Shown piece by piece: positions 27,007 to 36,585 of a stretch of 64,000 bases of DNA. The stretch is from Winogradskyella luteola (GTDB lineage Bacteria > Bacteroidota > Bacteroidia > Flavobacteriales > Flavobacteriaceae): the NCBI RefSeq assembly GCF_019203985.1, contig NZ_JAGSPD010000003.1:186001-250000 (forward strand), in the 5' to 3' direction. The number at the start of each line of letters is the position of its first letter. The first letter of the stretch is position 1. The notes below the pieces were generated by a model. It ran no database searches. It was not told the origin of the DNA and saw only the letters and a list, made by a program, of their open reading frames with translations. The position numbers were made by a program, and so were the translations under genes.

Positions 27007-27765
27007 ATGAATTTAAAACGACAAATACCTAATGTAGTTACGCTTCTCAATTTATTTTCGGGTTGTATAGCAGTAATATTTGCAGTCTATGGAAATTTTG
27101 TTGTGGCTGCCATGTTTGTGTTTTTAGGTATATTCTTTGATTTTTTTGATGGTCTTTTGGCTCGCAAGCTCAATGTGCAAAGTCCGTTAGGAATTCAATT
27201 AGATTCTTTGGCTGATTTAGTAACCAGTGGTGTAGTGCCGGGAATTATTATGTTTAAGTTAATTTCCCTAACAGTTGATGCACCAGATTATTCAACTTAT
27301 AATGATAATTGGAATTCTATTTTTCATTGGCAAGGCTTCAAACTCTCTGTTTTGCCGCTCATAGGATTGTTTATTCCGTTAGCATCTGCATACCGTTTGG
27401 CAAGGTTCAATTTAGACGAAGATCAGCAAACCTATTTTAAAGGGCTTCCAGTACCAGCGAATACCTTATTAATTTTGTCATTACCAATGATTTTAGAATA
27501 TCAAAACAATGATATTATGAATTCTATTATTATTAACAAATGGTTTTTAATTGGGTTGACTCTTTTAAGTTGTTACCTGCTCAACTCCAAGATTAAGTTA
27601 TTTGCTTTAAAATTCAAGGACTGGAGTTTTAAAAATAATGTAACACGATACCTTTTTTTAATATTAAGTCTAGTGGTATTAATCGTTTTACATTTTGCTG
27701 CGATACCAGTTATTATCATTTTGTATATACTCTTATCATTGCTAGATCAGAAACAAATCAATTAA
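27007..27765 (+). CDS. pssA: CDP-diacylglycerol-serine O-phosphatidyltransferase
   Basis: A 252-residue integral membrane enzyme that makes phosphatidylserine from CDP-diacylglycerol and serine, the precursor of phosphatidylethanolamine. The CDP-alcohol phosphotransferase motif is complete, running DGLLAR, then eight residues, G, three residues, D, three residues, D (within residues about 45-70), preceded by FDFFDG. About seven hydrophobic segments are visible. Length matches the Bacteroidota subfamily. The upstream region is AT-rich with no clear -7 box. It is followed 22 bases later by a DUF808 gene, possibly in the same transcript. Confidence 0.93.
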   Translation: MNLKRQIPNVVTLLNLFSGCIAVIFAVYGNFVVAAMFVFLGIFFDFFDGLLARKLNVQSPLGIQLDSLADLVTSGVVPGIIMFKLISLTVDAPDYSTYNDNWNSIFHWQGFKLSVLPLIGLFIPLASAYRLARFNLDEDQQTYFKGLPVPANTLLILSLPMILEYQNNDIMNSIIINKWFLIGLTLLSCYLLNSKIKLFALKFKDWSFKNNVTRYLFLILSLVVLIVLHFAAIPVIIILYILLSLLDQKQIN

Positions 27766-27787
27766 TAAATTTCACTAAACACATTAA

Positions 27788-28675
27788 ATGGCTTCAGGCT
27801 TTTTTGCATTATTAGATGACATTGCAACACTTATGGATGATGTTGCAACTATGACCAAGGTGTCAACCCAAAAAACAGCAGGAATTTTAGGCGACGATTT
27901 AGCCGTAAATGCTGAGAAAGCCTCTGGTTTTAGTCCATCGAGAGAATTACCAGTGCTGTGGGCAATTTCTAAAGGATCATTGTTAAATAAGATTATTATA
28001 TTACCATTGGCATTTTTAATGAGTGCTTTTGTACCCAAAATGGTAATTGTTGTTTTGGTACTTGGTGGACTTTATTTAGCGTATGAAGGTGCTGAAAAAA
28101 TTTACGAATTCTTTTTTCATCGTACTGAGAAGAAAGTTGTAGTAGCACAAAAGGATATTTCAGCTGAAGAATTACTCAAAATCGAAAAAAAGAAAATAAA
28201 ATCTGCAATTATTACGGATTTTATTCTTTCCGTAGAAATTGTAATTATTGCGTTGGGCGCCGTGGTCGAAGAAAGCCTAACCACTCAAATCATTGTTGTC
28301 TCCATCGTAGCGCTAATCGCCACAGTTGGAGTGTACGGAATTGTTGCGCTTATAGTACGTATGGATGATATTGGTCTTAAACTTATACAAAAAAGTAAAT
28401 CCAAATCAGGACTTTTGTATAATACAGGTGTAGGATTGACAAAAGCACTGCCGTGGATTATTAAATCACTTTCAATTATAGGAACTCTCGCTTTATTACT
28501 TGTGGCAGGAGGAATTTTTGTACACAATATTGAATACCTTCATCATGTTTTAGAAGCCATACCAGGTATACTTAGAGATTTTGTTATTGGCTTAGCAGTA
28601 GGTGTTATTTGTTTATTGGTTGTAAAAGCCTTTAAATGGGTTTTGCCTAAAAAGAAAAACTTAGATACTCAATAG
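27788..28675 (+). CDS. DUF808 family inner-membrane protein (YedI-like)
   Basis: A 295-residue polytopic membrane protein. The N-terminus MASGFFALLDDIATLMDDVA and the following TAGILGDDLAVNAEKASGF are diagnostic of DUF808 (E. coli YedI). After an amphipathic region come five or six hydrophobic segments separated by a charged loop of about 60 residues. Function is unknown in the family, with no catalytic motif seen. It follows pssA closely on the same strand and meets lptB tail to tail, so it ends this short unit. Confidence 0.88.
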   Translation: MASGFFALLDDIATLMDDVATMTKVSTQKTAGILGDDLAVNAEKASGFSPSRELPVLWAISKGSLLNKIIILPLAFLMSAFVPKMVIVVLVLGGLYLAYEGAEKIYEFFFHRTEKKVVVAQKDISAEELLKIEKKKIKSAIITDFILSVEIVIIALGAVVEESLTTQIIVVSIVALIATVGVYGIVALIVRMDDIGLKLIQKSKSKSGLLYNTGVGLTKALPWIIKSLSIIGTLALLLVAGGIFVHNIEYLHHVLEAIPGILRDFVIGLAVGVICLLVVKAFKWVLPKKKNLDTQ

Positions 28676-28693
28676 ATAGCAAGCTAGGCTAGG

Positions 28694-29434
28694 TTAAAAC
28701 TCTAACTTCTTCTTACGAAGCTCAAAGTTCTGACCTAAATATACTTTACGTACCATTTCATCATTGGCCAATTCTTCTGGGACACCAGCTTTTAAGATAC
28801 CACCTTCAAACATAAGGTAAGTTCTATCGGTTATAGCAAGTGTTTCTTGTACATTATGATCCGTGATAAGAATACCAATATTCTTCTTGGTCAGTTTGGC
28901 AACGATGCGTTGAATATCTTCCACAGCAACAGGATCTACTCCGGCAAAGGGTTCATCCAAAAGAATAAAATTGGGGTCTGTTGCCAAAGCCCTTGCTATT
29001 TCGGTACGCCGTCGTTCACCACCAGATAGTAAATCACCTCTGTTGGTTCTAATATGTCCTAGACCAAACTCATCAATAAGAGATTCCATCTTTTCATGTT
29101 GTTGCTTTTTGCTCAACTTGGTCAATTGCAGTACACTAAGAATATTATCTTCTATACTTAATTTTCTAAATACAGAAGCTTCTTGTGCCAAGTAACCAAT
29201 ACCATTCTGTGCGCGTTTGTACATTGGGTATTTTGTAATATTGGTATCGTCTAGATAGATATTACCACCATTGGGTTTTATAATGCCAACAATCATATAG
29301 AATGACGTGGTTTTACCAGCACCATTGGGACCGAGTAAGCCAATAATTTCACCTTGATTAACTTCAAGAGAAACATCTTTTACCACTTTTCGCCCGCTAT
29401 AGGACTTCATTAAATTTTCCGCACGTAACTTCAT
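28694..29434 (-). CDS. lptB: LPS export ABC transporter ATPase LptB
   Basis: A 246-residue ABC ATPase that powers extraction of LPS from the inner membrane with LptFG. Walker A is GLLGPNGAGKTTS, the signature is LSGGERRR, Walker B is FILLDEPFAGVDP and the H-loop is ITDHNV, all in normal order. The stretch GYLAQEASVFRKLSIEDNI after the Q-loop is characteristic of LptB rather than other ABC ATPases. It is leftward like the genes upstream of it (a carboxymuconolactone decarboxylase-like gene, tatC, kdsD). kdsD also serves LPS synthesis, so the grouping has sense. Confidence 0.95.
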   Translation of the reverse strand: MKLRAENLMKSYSGRKVVKDVSLEVNQGEIIGLLGPNGAGKTTSFYMIVGIIKPNGGNIYLDDTNITKYPMYKRAQNGIGYLAQEASVFRKLSIEDNILSVLQLTKLSKKQQHEKMESLIDEFGLGHIRTNRGDLLSGGERRRTEIARALATDPNFILLDEPFAGVDPVAVEDIQRIVAKLTKKNIGILITDHNVQETLAITDRTYLMFEGGILKAGVPEELANDEMVRKVYLGQNFELRKKKLEF

Positions 29435-29507
29435 AATGCTAATTAGAACGCTAAAAATAACAAAATCATATAGATTCGGTCTGCGTCAATTGAGTTTTAT
29501 TAAAAGT

Positions 29508-29864
29508 TTAACCTTGTGAATAGTGTTCTTCTAGGGCTTCCCAATATTCGTGAGCACGTCTTAAATGCGGAATTGTTATGGTTCCACCAATAAGTGTTGC
29601 AATGCTCAAAGCTTCACTTATTTCGGCTTTTGTTAAACCTTCGTTGTATGATGATTCCAAATGATATTTCACACAATCATCACATCTTAACACAGCTGAA
29701 GCGACTAAACCTAGTAACTCTTTTGTTTTTTTATCTAGAGCTCCTTCTGCAAAGGCATTGGTATCAAGATTAAAAATACGTTTAACGATTTTATTGTTAT
29801 CAGCTAAAATCTTATCGTTCATTTTAGAGCGATAGTCATTAAATTCTTCAACGATATCAGACAT
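29508..29864 (-). CDS. Carboxymuconolactone decarboxylase-family (AhpD-like) protein
   Basis: A 118-residue all-helical protein. LGLVASAVLRCDDCVKYHLESSYNEGLTK carries the CxxC-x3-H motif typical of AhpD-like peroxidase/thiol proteins in the carboxymuconolactone decarboxylase family. The tail TITIPHLRRAHEYWEAL is also usual. With the CxxC and His it is more likely a redox protein than a decarboxylase. Its start overlaps the tatC stop by eight bases, so it is translated with tatC. Physiological substrate unknown. Confidence 0.85.
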   Translation of the reverse strand: MSDIVEEFNDYRSKMNDKILADNNKIVKRIFNLDTNAFAEGALDKKTKELLGLVASAVLRCDDCVKYHLESSYNEGLTKAEISEALSIATLIGGTITIPHLRRAHEYWEALEEHYSQG

Positions 29865-30678
29865 GCTTTCTTTTTCTATTTTGATTCTTAACGACTACTG
29901 CCGAAATGTAAATACTTATTTGATATAATACTAAAATTGGTATAGCTACTATAACTTGGCTTGCAATATCCGGAGGAGTTATGATTGCCGATAATATTAA
30001 AACAATGACCAGTGCATATTTTCTATACCTTCTTAAAAATTGAGGTGTCACCAATCCGACTTTGGTTAAAAAGTATATAAGTATTGGCAGCTCAAAAACA
30101 AAACCAGAGGCTATAGCAGAAGAACGCACAATGGCAATGACAGAGCTTACATCAAACTCATTAGAAATTTGTTCACTAATTTGATAGTTGGCTAAAAAGT
30201 TAATGGACAACGGAGTGATTATATAGTAACCAAACAAAACTCCAGTAAAAAACAGAAGTGAAGCAATAACCAAAAACCCTCGGGAATTTTTACGCTCACT
30301 GGGTTTTAAACCAGGACTTATAAAACTCCATAGTTGATACAAAACATAAGGAAATGCTACAATAAATCCAGCGTAAATCGATGTCCAAATATGGGCAGAA
30401 AATTGACCTGCAACTGTTCTGTTTTGAATGATAAATGGGAATTTATCAGCACAAAATGTCGTATCTGTCATTCCAAAAAACTTTGAAACTTGGCATAGTC
30501 CATTGTAAGTGAGGAAATCCATTTTTGTTGGCCCAAATATAATGACATCAAAAATAAATTTCTTGCAAATAAAAGCTATAGTAGCTGCAATGACAATTCC
30601 TAAAGTCGCTCTAATTAAATGCCATCTTAAATCCTCAAGATGATCTAAAAAAGACATGTCGTCAATCTGTTTTGTCAT
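29857..30678 (-). CDS. tatC: Sec-independent protein translocase TatC
   Basis: A 273-residue membrane protein, the substrate-receptor part of the Tat system for folded proteins. MSFLDHLEDLRWHLIRA is the TatC N-terminal signature. PYVLYQLWSFISPGLKPSERK and FGYYIITPLSINFL follow, with six hydrophobic segments. A loop of about 50 residues with two Cys after the first membrane helix is longer than in E. coli TatC, as is common in Bacteroidota. The only Tat-like signal seen in the window is on the flavin oxidoreductase at 37334-38335. Its ATG overlaps the kdsD stop by one base. Confidence 0.94.
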   Translation of the reverse strand: MTKQIDDMSFLDHLEDLRWHLIRATLGIVIAATIAFICKKFIFDVIIFGPTKMDFLTYNGLCQVSKFFGMTDTTFCADKFPFIIQNRTVAGQFSAHIWTSIYAGFIVAFPYVLYQLWSFISPGLKPSERKNSRGFLVIASLLFFTGVLFGYYIITPLSINFLANYQISEQISNEFDVSSVIAIVRSSAIASGFVFELPILIYFLTKVGLVTPQFLRRYRKYALVIVLILSAIITPPDIASQVIVAIPILVLYQISIYISAVVVKNQNRKRKHV

Positions 30679-31643
30679 TAGATAATGCCTTCTTTAATTA
30701 AATCGTGAAGATGAACAACACCTGCATATTTTCCATCATGTTCAACCAATAATTGTGAAATACCGAATTCTTCCATCACTTCTTTGGCATCCACAGCCAT
30801 AGCATTTTCTTCAATAAGTCTTGGATTTGTGCTCATAATGTCCTTGGCCCTTAGTTCTGTAATAGCATCACTTTTGCTAAGCATTCTTCTTAAATCGCCA
30901 TCTGTAATAATACCAACAATTTTATTATTGTCAATCACTGCAGTAACCCCAAGCATTTTTTCTGTAATCTCAACAATTACTTCCTTTAAGCTTGCTTCTA
31001 GGCCAACTTGAGGTTTTAAGTTTTGTGATGATAAATCGTTTACTCTTAAATAGAGGCGTTTTCCTAAGGCACCACCAGGGTGGTATTTTGCAAAATCCTT
31101 GCTGGAAAATCCTCTTAATTCGAGCAAGCAAACCGCTAAGGCATCACCCATTACCAACTGAGCTGTTGTGCTAGTAGTCGGTGCTAAATTGTTAGGACAT
31201 GCTTCCTGTTCTACATAAGCATTGAGAATATAATCGGCTTGTTGTCCCAAAAAGGAATCTATGTTACCCGTAATGGCAATCATTTTATTTTTCGCATTCT
31301 TAATAAGCGGTACCAAAACTTTAATTTCGGGTGTGTTCCCACTTTTAGAAATACAAATAACCACATCGTCTTCTAAGATCAATCCCAAGTCACCATGTAT
31401 GGCATCTGCTGCATGCATAAAAACTGAAGGCGTTCCCGTGGAATTCAAAGTTGCTACTATTTTGTTAGCAATAATGGCACTTTTGCCAATTCCTGTTATA
31501 ATAACTCTCCCTTTGGAATGATATATTAGCTCCACTGCATTTGCGAAATCTTCTGTAAGCAATTCCGATAAATTTGCAATGGCTTTACTTTCAGACTTTA
31601 TGGTGCTTTTTGCAATGTTTAAAATAGAAGACACAGTGTTCAA
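30678..31643 (-). CDS. kdsD: Arabinose-5-phosphate isomerase
   Basis: A 321-residue enzyme that converts ribulose 5-phosphate to arabinose 5-phosphate for Kdo synthesis. The SIS domain has VIITGIGKSAIIANKIVATLNSTGTPSVFMHAADAIHGDLG and ISKSGNTPE, the family signature. KYHPGGALGKRL joins to two C-terminal CBS domains (VTAVIDNNKIVGIITDGDLRR and a second copy near the end). Length is normal. The start is TTG, with no in-frame ATG before the conserved region. It heads the leftward group kdsD-tatC-AhpD-like. It supplies canonical Kdo, separate from the kdsB-type gene in the glycan locus. Confidence 0.94.
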   Translation of the reverse strand: MNTVSSILNIAKSTIKSESKAIANLSELLTEDFANAVELIYHSKGRVIITGIGKSAIIANKIVATLNSTGTPSVFMHAADAIHGDLGLILEDDVVICISKSGNTPEIKVLVPLIKNAKNKMIAITGNIDSFLGQQADYILNAYVEQEACPNNLAPTTSTTAQLVMGDALAVCLLELRGFSSKDFAKYHPGGALGKRLYLRVNDLSSQNLKPQVGLEASLKEVIVEITEKMLGVTAVIDNNKIVGIITDGDLRRMLSKSDAITELRAKDIMSTNPRLIEENAMAVDAKEVMEEFGISQLLVEHDGKYAGVVHLHDLIKEGII

Positions 31644-31861
31644 AACTAATTATTTATAGTGTTTTTTAGATTTAAAGAAATTGTTATCTTTAAGGTTATG
31701 CAAAAGTACATGAATTTTTTTATTCAAAAATTCTCTAGGAACGATTGTATAAATTTTGTGTACTAAAAAGTAGTTAATTATGTAAAGCTAAATTTTGCCC
31801 CTATTTATAGCGAATTTTAGTTGCTTACAGAAAAAATGTATTAAAATACGAACAGGTATTA

Positions 31862-34063
31862 ATGAGTATTGCAGAAATAGATTTACACTCCGCATTAAAA
31901 AAGTACTTTGGTTTTTCGGGATTTAAAGGGCTTCAAGAAGAAGTTATAAAAAACGTCGTAGCAGGTAATAATACCTTTGTTATTATGCCTACTGGTGGTG
32001 GAAAATCATTGTGCTACCAGTTGCCGGCTTTAATAAAAGAAGGGACGGCTATTGTAGTGTCACCACTTATTGCTTTGATGAAAAATCAGGTTGATGCCAT
32101 TAGAGCAGTATCTGAACATGAAGGAGTAGCGCACGTTTTAAATTCATCATTGAATAAAACAGAAGTTAAACGTGTAAAAGACGATATTGTAAATGGCGTT
32201 ACCAAATTGCTTTATGTGGCACCAGAATCATTGACCAAAGAAGAATATGTTGACTTTTTAAGAACGGTCAAGATTTCTTTCATGGCTGTAGACGAAGCGC
32301 ACTGTATTAGTGAATGGGGACACGATTTTAGACCAGAGTACAGAAACCTTCGGCATATTATTAAGCGTATAGGAGACGATATTCCTATTGTTGGTCTAAC
32401 AGCTACAGCAACCCCAAAAGTGCAAGAAGATATTCTTAAAAACCTTGGGATGAGTGATGCTGTAACGTTTAAGGCTTCATTTAATCGTCCAAATTTATAT
32501 TACGAAGTACGTCCAAAAACAAAGAATGTAGATGCCGATATTATTCGTTTTATTAAACAGAATGAGGGCAAATCCGGTATTGTATATTGTTTAAGCAGAA
32601 AACGTGTTGAAGAATTGGCACAAGTACTTCAGGTTAATGGTATTAAAGCCGTGCCTTATCATGCAGGATTAGATGCTAAAACCAGAGTGAAGCATCAAGA
32701 TATGTTCTTAATGGAAGATACCGATGTTGTTGTGGCTACTATTGCCTTTGGGATGGGAATTGATAAACCCGATGTACGTTTTGTAATACATCACGATATT
32801 CCTAAAAGTATAGAAAGTTATTATCAGGAAACTGGACGAGCTGGCCGCGATGGAGGAGAAGGGCACTGTTTGGCTTATTATGCTTATAAAGATATTGAGA
32901 AGCTCGAAAAATTTATGTCTGGCAAACCTGTTGCAGAGCAAGAAATTGGTCATGCACTTTTACAAGAAGTAGTTGCTTTTGCTGAGTCATCAATTTCTAG
33001 GCGTAAATTCATTTTACATTATTTTGGTGAGGAATTTGATAACGAAACAGGTGAAGGTGGAGATATGGACGATAATGTCCGCAATCCTAAAAATCAGGTT
33101 GAAGCCAAAGATGATGTAAAAATACTGTTGCAAACGGTTCAGAATACAAATGAAAAATATAAATCCAAAGATCTGGTACAGGTTATTATCGGTAAAGAAA
33201 ATGCCTTAATATCTTCGCACAAGACAGATACATTACCGTTTTTTGGAGTTGGTAAAGACAAAGAAGCTAGGCATTGGATGGCTTTAATTCGTCAGGTTAT
33301 TGTTGCGGGTTATTTAAAAAAGGATATTGAAACCTACGGTGTATTGCGACTAAGTGATACAGGCAAAGCGTTTATAGAAAATCCAAAATCCTTTATGATG
33401 GCAGAAGACCATGTGTTTGATGATACTACAAATGATGGTATTATCACAAACTCTAAAGGAGGTGGTGCGGCAGCCGACGAAAAGTTAATGACCATGCTCA
33501 AAGATTTACGAAAACGTAATGCAAAACGTTTGGGTGTTCCGCCTTTTGTGATTTTTCAAGATCCTTCTTTAGAAGATATGGCTTTAAAATACCCTATCAC
33601 CTTAGAAGAATTATCCAATGTTCATGGGGTTGGTGAAAGTAAGGCCAAAAAGTACGGTAAGGACTTTATTGCTCTCATTGCAGATTATGTTGAAGAAAAT
33701 GATGTGATGCGACCAGAAGATTTGGTGGTGAAGTCAACGGGATCCAACTCTGCATTAAAGCTATACATTATTCAGAATGTAGATAGAAAACTACGACTCG
33801 ATGATATAGCATCATCTAAAGGTATGGAAATGCCAGATTTTATAAAGGAAATGGAAGCCATTGTCTATTCTGGTACCAAACTGAATATCAACTACTGGAT
33901 TGATGAAATTTTAGACGAAGACCAACAGGAAGAAATCCACGACTATTTTATGGAGTCCGAAAGTGATAAAATCTCTGATGCCGTTGAAGAATTTGATGGA
34001 GACTACGAAGACGAGGAACTACGCTTATATCGTATTAAGTTTATGAGTGAAGTGGCTAATTAG
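31862..34063 (+). CDS. recQ: ATP-dependent DNA helicase RecQ
   Basis: A 733-residue 3'-5' helicase for recombination repair. Motif I is [15 protein letters not shown], motif II is [16 protein letters not shown] (DEAH), motif III is LTATATP and motif VI is [11 protein letters not shown] winged-helix RQC region follows, then an HRDC domain ([22 protein letters not shown], about residue 550 on) and an acidic C-terminal tail. The region between helicase and RQC (about residues 375-405), which in E. coli RecQ holds four zinc-binding cysteines, has none here ([17 protein letters not shown]). A possible -7 box TATCTTTA lies at 31685-31692 in the 218-base gap before it. Confidence 0.95.
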   Translation: MSIAEIDLHSALKKYFGFSGFKGLQEEVIKNVVAGNNTFVIMPTGGGKSLCYQLPALIKEGTAIVVSPLIALMKNQVDAIRAVSEHEGVAHVLNSSLNKTEVKRVKDDIVNGVTKLLYVAPESLTKEEYVDFLRTVKISFMAVDEAHCISEWGHDFRPEYRNLRHIIKRIGDDIPIVGLTATATPKVQEDILKNLGMSDAVTFKASFNRPNLYYEVRPKTKNVDADIIRFIKQNEGKSGIVYCLSRKRVEELAQVLQVNGIKAVPYHAGLDAKTRVKHQDMFLMEDTDVVVATIAFGMGIDKPDVRFVIHHDIPKSIESYYQETGRAGRDGGEGHCLAYYAYKDIEKLEKFMSGKPVAEQEIGHALLQEVVAFAESSISRRKFILHYFGEEFDNETGEGGDMDDNVRNPKNQVEAKDDVKILLQTVQNTNEKYKSKDLVQVIIGKENALISSHKTDTLPFFGVGKDKEARHWMALIRQVIVAGYLKKDIETYGVLRLSDTGKAFIENPKSFMMAEDHVFDDTTNDGIITNSKGGGAAADEKLMTMLKDLRKRNAKRLGVPPFVIFQDPSLEDMALKYPITLEELSNVHGVGESKAKKYGKDFIALIADYVEENDVMRPEDLVVKSTGSNSALKLYIIQNVDRKLRLDDIASSKGMEMPDFIKEMEAIVYSGTKLNINYWIDEILDEDQQEEIHDYFMESESDKISDAVEEFDGDYEDEELRLYRIKFMSEVAN

Positions 34064-34128
34064 ACTATAGTTTACAGTCGCAGTATCCGGTTTCAAAATT
34101 TAGATTTTAGTATTTAAAGTTTGATAAT

Positions 34129-34572
34129 TTACTCTTCTTCATCAGAGGTAATGTACTTGTTAAAAGAAAGCTCCTGCTTTTTAACTTTCAACAAAATGCT
34201 GGTCAATTTTGCGTCCTGTAAGTTTTTAATATCGGTTTCCTCTACCTGAAAATCTATTTTAGTGACATGTCTACCTTTAACATCGGTAAATTCAGACTCA
34301 AACTCTATGGAATCCGAATCTAATTGTAATTCAAAATTATCACTGAGAAATATAAGCTTTGCTCCATTTTTTACCTTAATTTTTAATTGACCAACAATTA
34401 CGGTTTGGAAAAAATGATAGCCGCCAAGTTCATTTAAGCCAGCATAAAGTACATTGTGTTCTGAAACTGCATAAGGTGTATTCTCAACAGCTTCTATTAT
34501 TACTTCGATGCTGTCATTGTTTTCTGTTTCTGTTTCTGCTTTTCCAAAAAGTTTTGAAAATGAAAATCCCAT
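34129..34572 (-). CDS. Hypothetical protein, short beta-rich
   Basis: A 147-residue protein with no domain I recognise. From the ATG at 34572 it reads MGFSFSKLFGKAETE. An upstream in-frame ATG at 34644 would add 24 residues that look unlike coding sequence. After a short acidic linker the rest is alternating hydrophobic and charged strands (LIFLSDNFELQLDSDSIEFES), ending in a lysine and glutamate-rich tail. No signal peptide or membrane segment is seen, so it is probably cytoplasmic. It meets recQ tail to tail and lies divergent from the immunophilin gene. Confidence 0.75.
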   Translation of the reverse strand: MGFSFSKLFGKAETETENNDSIEVIIEAVENTPYAVSEHNVLYAGLNELGGYHFFQTVIVGQLKIKVKNGAKLIFLSDNFELQLDSDSIEFESEFTDVKGRHVTKIDFQVEETDIKNLQDAKLTSILLKVKKQELSFNKYITSDEEE

Positions 34573-34744
34573 GTGAAATTTTTTGCCAAAGCTAAGGAAA
34601 AAATAAGTTTTTATTGATGAGATTGCCGCGTCCTTCGTCCTCACAATGGCATCAGGATTTTTTTAATTAGAGATTACAGTTTTGCACGTTGTGTTTCGTG
34701 CGTACAATTCGCCAATCTAAATTCGTAAATCATAAATCATTGAT

Positions 34745-34752
34745 TATCTTTG
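34745..34752 (+). promoter_or_regulatory. -7 promoter box for the immunophilin gene
   Basis: TATCTTTG matches the Bacteroidota TAnnTTTG -7 box exactly and ends 24 bases before the ATG at 34777. The -33 region has only a poor match (TTCG near 34722). This is the only strong box in the gap. Confidence 0.5.
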
Positions 34753-34776
34753 CAGCCTTAAATAAAAGAAAACACA

Positions 34777-35709
34777 ATGCAAGACGGTTTATACGCAAAA
34801 TTTAACACCTCGAAAGGTGAAATAGTAGTGAATTTAGAGTTTGAAAAAACTCCGGGAACAGTAGGTAATTTCGTGGCACTAGCAGAAGGTAATTTAGAAA
34901 ATTCGGCTAAACCACAGGGTACACCTTATTATGATGGATTAAAATTCCACAGGGTCATTCCAGATTTTATGATACAAGGAGGTTGTCCTCAAGGTACGGG
35001 AACAGGAAGTCCTGGTTATAAGTTTGATGATGAAATCCATCCAGATTTAAAGCACGATGCACCGGGAAAACTATCCATGGCCAATGCTGGGCCTGGCACT
35101 AACGGAAGCCAATTTTTTATAACCCATGTGGAAACACCTTGGTTAGATGGTAAGCATACCGTTTTTGGTAATGTGGTAGAAGGACAAGATGTTGTAGATG
35201 CTATTGCACAAGGTGATGCTATTGAAAGTCTTGAAATTATAAGAGAAGGTAAAGCAGCTGAAGATTTTAATGCTATTGAAGCTTTTAGAACTTTTGAAGG
35301 CGCACGTGAGAAGCGTATTGCGGTAGAACGCGAAGCTGCCAAAGCTGAGCTAGATAAATTGGCAGCTGGTTTTGACGAAACTGCATCAGGATTGCGTTAC
35401 AAAGTGATTCAAAAAGGTGATGGTCAAAAAGCAGAAAAAGGGAATATGGTGTCTGTACACTATAAAGGACAATTGGCAGATGGAACTGTATTTGATTCGT
35501 CTTACAAACGAAATTCTCCATTAGATTTTCAAGTAGGAGTAGGACAAGTTATTCCAGGTTGGGATGAAGGTATTTGTTTGCTTAATGTGGGTGATAAAGC
35601 ACGTTTGGTAATACCAAGTGACTTAGCTTATGGTTCTGCTGGTGCTGGAGGTGTAATTCCACCAAATGCTACTTTGGTTTTTGATGTAGAACTAATGGGT
35701 GTGAATTAA
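34777..35709 (+). CDS. Dual-family immunophilin: cyclophilin fused to FKBP peptidyl-prolyl isomerase
   Basis: A 310-residue protein with two different prolyl isomerase domains. The first 165 or so residues are a cyclophilin: [13 protein letters not shown] (active-site Arg and Phe), [10 protein letters not shown] and [10 protein letters not shown] charged helical linker of about 40 residues follows. From about residue 200 an FKBP domain carries [28 protein letters not shown] and [29 protein letters not shown], complete with the usual active-site aromatics. No signal peptide is seen, so it is cytoplasmic. Fusions of this order (CFBP type) are known in some bacteria and protists but are uncommon. 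It ends with a strong terminator. Confidence 0.93.
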   Translation: MQDGLYAKFNTSKGEIVVNLEFEKTPGTVGNFVALAEGNLENSAKPQGTPYYDGLKFHRVIPDFMIQGGCPQGTGTGSPGYKFDDEIHPDLKHDAPGKLSMANAGPGTNGSQFFITHVETPWLDGKHTVFGNVVEGQDVVDAIAQGDAIESLEIIREGKAAEDFNAIEAFRTFEGAREKRIAVEREAAKAELDKLAAGFDETASGLRYKVIQKGDGQKAEKGNMVSVHYKGQLADGTVFDSSYKRNSPLDFQVGVGQVIPGWDEGICLLNVGDKARLVIPSDLAYGSAGAGGVIPPNATLVFDVELMGVN

Positions 35710-35752
35710 GCACATTTTATAGTCACTTTGGTAACAAAACTTAAAAAGAATC

Positions 35753-35779
35753 GTCTCACTTTTAGTGAGACTTTTTTTT
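35753..35779 (+). terminator. Intrinsic terminator after the immunophilin gene
   Basis: GTCTCACT and AGTGAGAC form a perfect 8-base stem around a TTT loop, followed at once by eight T residues. It lies 43 bases after the stop at 35709. Confidence 0.9.
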
Positions 35780-35813
35780 GCTCATATTTTTAGACTAATC
35801 AATCCAATCATAA

Positions 35814-36533
35814 ATGAAATTAAAAGCTGTAATCTTAGTAATGCTATTAACAACAGTGTTCTACAGTTGCTCAAATTCTGTTGAATATTCTGAAGTTTTT
35901 AAAAAAGAAACTTCGGGAAAGTACAGTTATAATCCAAATGAGGTTATAGAGGTGTCTTACGAAGGTAACAATATCTACATTAACTGGCGAGGTGGTAAGC
36001 TTAAAACCATTTCATTAAGTGAAGATGAATTTTATGTCGCCGATATGAATAAGAAATTACGTTTTGTTGAGCATCCAGAAACTGAAGCACAATATTTGTC
36101 TGTGGTATCTGAAGATGATACCAAAACCACTTACGATTATCGTAAAATGCCAGATGATTATATGACACCAAGTATGCACCTTAAAGCTGGTAATTACGAA
36201 GCTGCATTAGAAGGCTTTTTAGAAATTAAAAGACAAGATTCATTAAGTCCATTTATAAATGAATGGGATTTTAACAGACTTGGCTATGATTATTTTGGGA
36301 AGGGTAAATATAAGGATGCAATTGCCGTTTTTACAATGAACACAAAATTACATCCTACAAGCGATAATGTGTATGATAGTTTAGCTGAGGCTTATTTATT
36401 TACAGGTGATAGTCTACAAGCCTACCATAATTACAAAAAAGCATTACAATTTAATACGGGTAACCGACGTGCAAAACGCTTTTTAAAGGTTTATAGACCA
36501 AAGCAAGAATTAGATAGCGTTCAGAATGATTAA
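35814..36533 (+). CDS. TPR-repeat lipoprotein
   Basis: A 239-residue protein with a lipoprotein signal peptide. The lipobox is TVFYSC, with Cys near residue 19. The first half is beta-rich without a known domain. From about residue 150 there are two or three TPR units (LGYDYFGKGKYKDAIAVFTMNTKLHP, YDSLAEAYLFTGDSLQAYHNYKKAL). It is probably anchored in the periplasmic side of the outer membrane. It has its own transcript after the upstream terminator. TPRs suggest a scaffold or binding role, but no partner can be named. Confidence 0.8.
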   Translation: MKLKAVILVMLLTTVFYSCSNSVEYSEVFKKETSGKYSYNPNEVIEVSYEGNNIYINWRGGKLKTISLSEDEFYVADMNKKLRFVEHPETEAQYLSVVSEDDTKTTYDYRKMPDDYMTPSMHLKAGNYEAALEGFLEIKRQDSLSPFINEWDFNRLGYDYFGKGKYKDAIAVFTMNTKLHPTSDNVYDSLAEAYLFTGDSLQAYHNYKKALQFNTGNRRAKRFLKVYRPKQELDSVQND

Positions 36534-36585
36534 CCTATAAACTATAGTTGTGTATAATTTAAAGGTTTTTCATTTATATCATAAG

